Assembly: GCA_025935445.1 (NCBI GenBank)
Contig: JAICVG010000067.1
Coordinates: 1-6,387 of the forward strand
DNA length: 6,387 nt
Reading direction: 5' to 3'
Source of the DNA: Nitrososphaera sp.
GTDB lineage: Archaea > Thermoproteota > Nitrososphaeria > Nitrososphaerales > Nitrososphaeraceae
In this document: piece after piece, positions 6,041 to 6,387 of the stretch
Position numbering within the stretch: the first letter of the stretch is position 1
Layout: each line of letters opens with the position of its first letter
Notes under the pieces: generated by a model
Told to the model about the DNA's origin: nothing
The model's input: the letters and a program-made list of their open reading frames with translations, nothing else
Databases searched by the model: none
Program-made: the position numbers and the translations under genes

Positions 6041-6196
6041 ACGTCAGCTTTAAACTTGAGCAGTCAAGATACAGGTTGTTGCATCTGCATAAGGCTCCAG
6101 CAAGACCGCGGAGGAATGAAAAAATTTCTAATAATAACAATACGGAGTGGATGGTGTGGATGCCTCAGGATCTCATAATCTTCATCATCATGTGAT

Positions 6197-6261
6197 GTGG
6201 TTGTGCGTGTGTCTGTCTGTGCCTCAGTGTATCTATGTATGTATCTGTGTCTCTCTCTCTC
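6197..6261. repeat. Low-complexity GT/CT-rich simple-sequence tract
   Basis: The plus strand is built of imperfect GT, CTGT, TATG and TC units: GTGCGTGTGTCTGTCTGTG (about 6203-6221), then ATCTATGTATGTATCTGTG, ending in (TC)6 at 6250-6261. Only 5 of these 65 bases are A, so a minus-strand RNA would carry almost no U and would be largely unstructured. The octamer TGCCTCAG occurs at 6161-6168 and again at 6220-6227. Such microsatellite-like DNA is unusual in a compact archaeal genome. Confidence 0.6.
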
Positions 6262-6387
6262 ATATTGTATCAGACGGCTCTTCCTAATATATTCCTCATC
6301 AGCATCCATATAGCAATTAGATGATCTATTGTATGAACTTTAGCTTTAGCTTCTAGCCTTTAATCCTCACTATCTTGATTCTATCAA

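Larger units (their letters stand above)
5982..6387. other. Apparently non-coding region upstream of the minus-strand block
   Basis: About 400 bases with no convincing gene on either strand. It holds the candidate dph6 promoters, a short TTTAAA motif near 6050-6055, a simple-sequence tract (6197-6261) and an AT-rich end containing CTTTAG twice in tandem near 6339-6350. An 81-codon open frame on the minus strand (6064-6309) looks like the translation of low-complexity DNA. No tRNA, rRNA or clear box C/D RNA was found by eye. The next gene to the right lies outside the window. Confidence 0.6.

Noticed and set aside
6116..6178. Plus-strand 20-codon frame (MKKFLIITIR...) preceded by GGAGG
   Set aside because: GGAGG is only one base from the ATG, too close for a working ribosome binding site, and the peptide is short with no supporting context.
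6165..6301. Box C/D guide RNA motifs on the minus strand (TGATGA at 6296-6301 and 6182-6190; CTGA at 6270-6273, 6224-6227 and 6165-6168)
   Set aside because: Spacings do not fit a normal 50-60 base archaeal C/D RNA: the 6188-6165 pair is only a half unit, the longer combination lacks a good C' box, and no terminal stem is seen.
6064..6309. 81-codon open frame on the minus strand starting ATG at 6307-6309
   Set aside because: The product is low complexity (runs of Arg, Tyr, Thr, His) and mirrors the simple-sequence tract; the near absence of U in that strand explains the lack of stop codons. No family resemblance, and a poor start context.
1..6387. CRISPR arrays, insertion sequences, tRNA or rRNA genes
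   Set aside because: Scanned by eye on both strands: no regularly spaced repeats, transposase motifs, terminal inverted repeats or cloverleaf patterns were found.

Overview
The window looks chromosomal and archaeal, most likely from an ammonia-oxidising thaumarchaeon (Nitrososphaerota), probably of the Nitrososphaera type. Evidence is the archaeal ribosomal proteins S24e and S27ae, an archaeal-type SRP54, a Pus10 pseudouridine synthase, a diphthine-ammonia ligase, moderate GC content, 1-base TAATG gene junctions and TATA-box-like rather than -35/-10 promoters. The lineage is inferred from family recognition; no database search was possible.

Layout. Bases 1-409 (+ strand) hold the 3' end of the S24e gene and the complete S27ae gene, joined by TAATG. 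Twelve bases later a long minus-strand block begins. Read in its own direction (right to left) it runs dph6 (diphthine-ammonia ligase), srp54, pus10, an unrecognised HExxH metallopeptidase-like gene, and a 546-residue protein. That last protein combines an MNT-type nucleotidyltransferase domain, an unassigned middle region and a kinase-fold C-terminus. Spacings are 3 bases, a 1-base overlap, 40 bases and an 8-base overlap, so the block is probably one or two transcripts. The right-hand ~400 bases appear non-coding. They hold a candidate promoter for the minus block, an inverted repeat around its TATA element and a strand-asymmetric simple-sequence tract.

How the genes fit together. S24e and S27ae are small-subunit proteins, Dph6 finishes diphthamide on elongation factor 2, SRP54 directs nascent membrane and secreted proteins, and Pus10 makes pseudouridines in the tRNA T-loop. 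The recognised genes are therefore all translation or targeting functions. The two downstream genes are the least understood part. The metallopeptidase-like gene overlaps the nucleotidyltransferase/kinase gene by 8 bases, which suggests coupled expression. The kinase domain carries Asn where the catalytic-loop Asp is expected, so it may be a pseudokinase or an altered enzyme. This pair is the best candidate here for an undescribed system. The evidence is motifs and gene order only.
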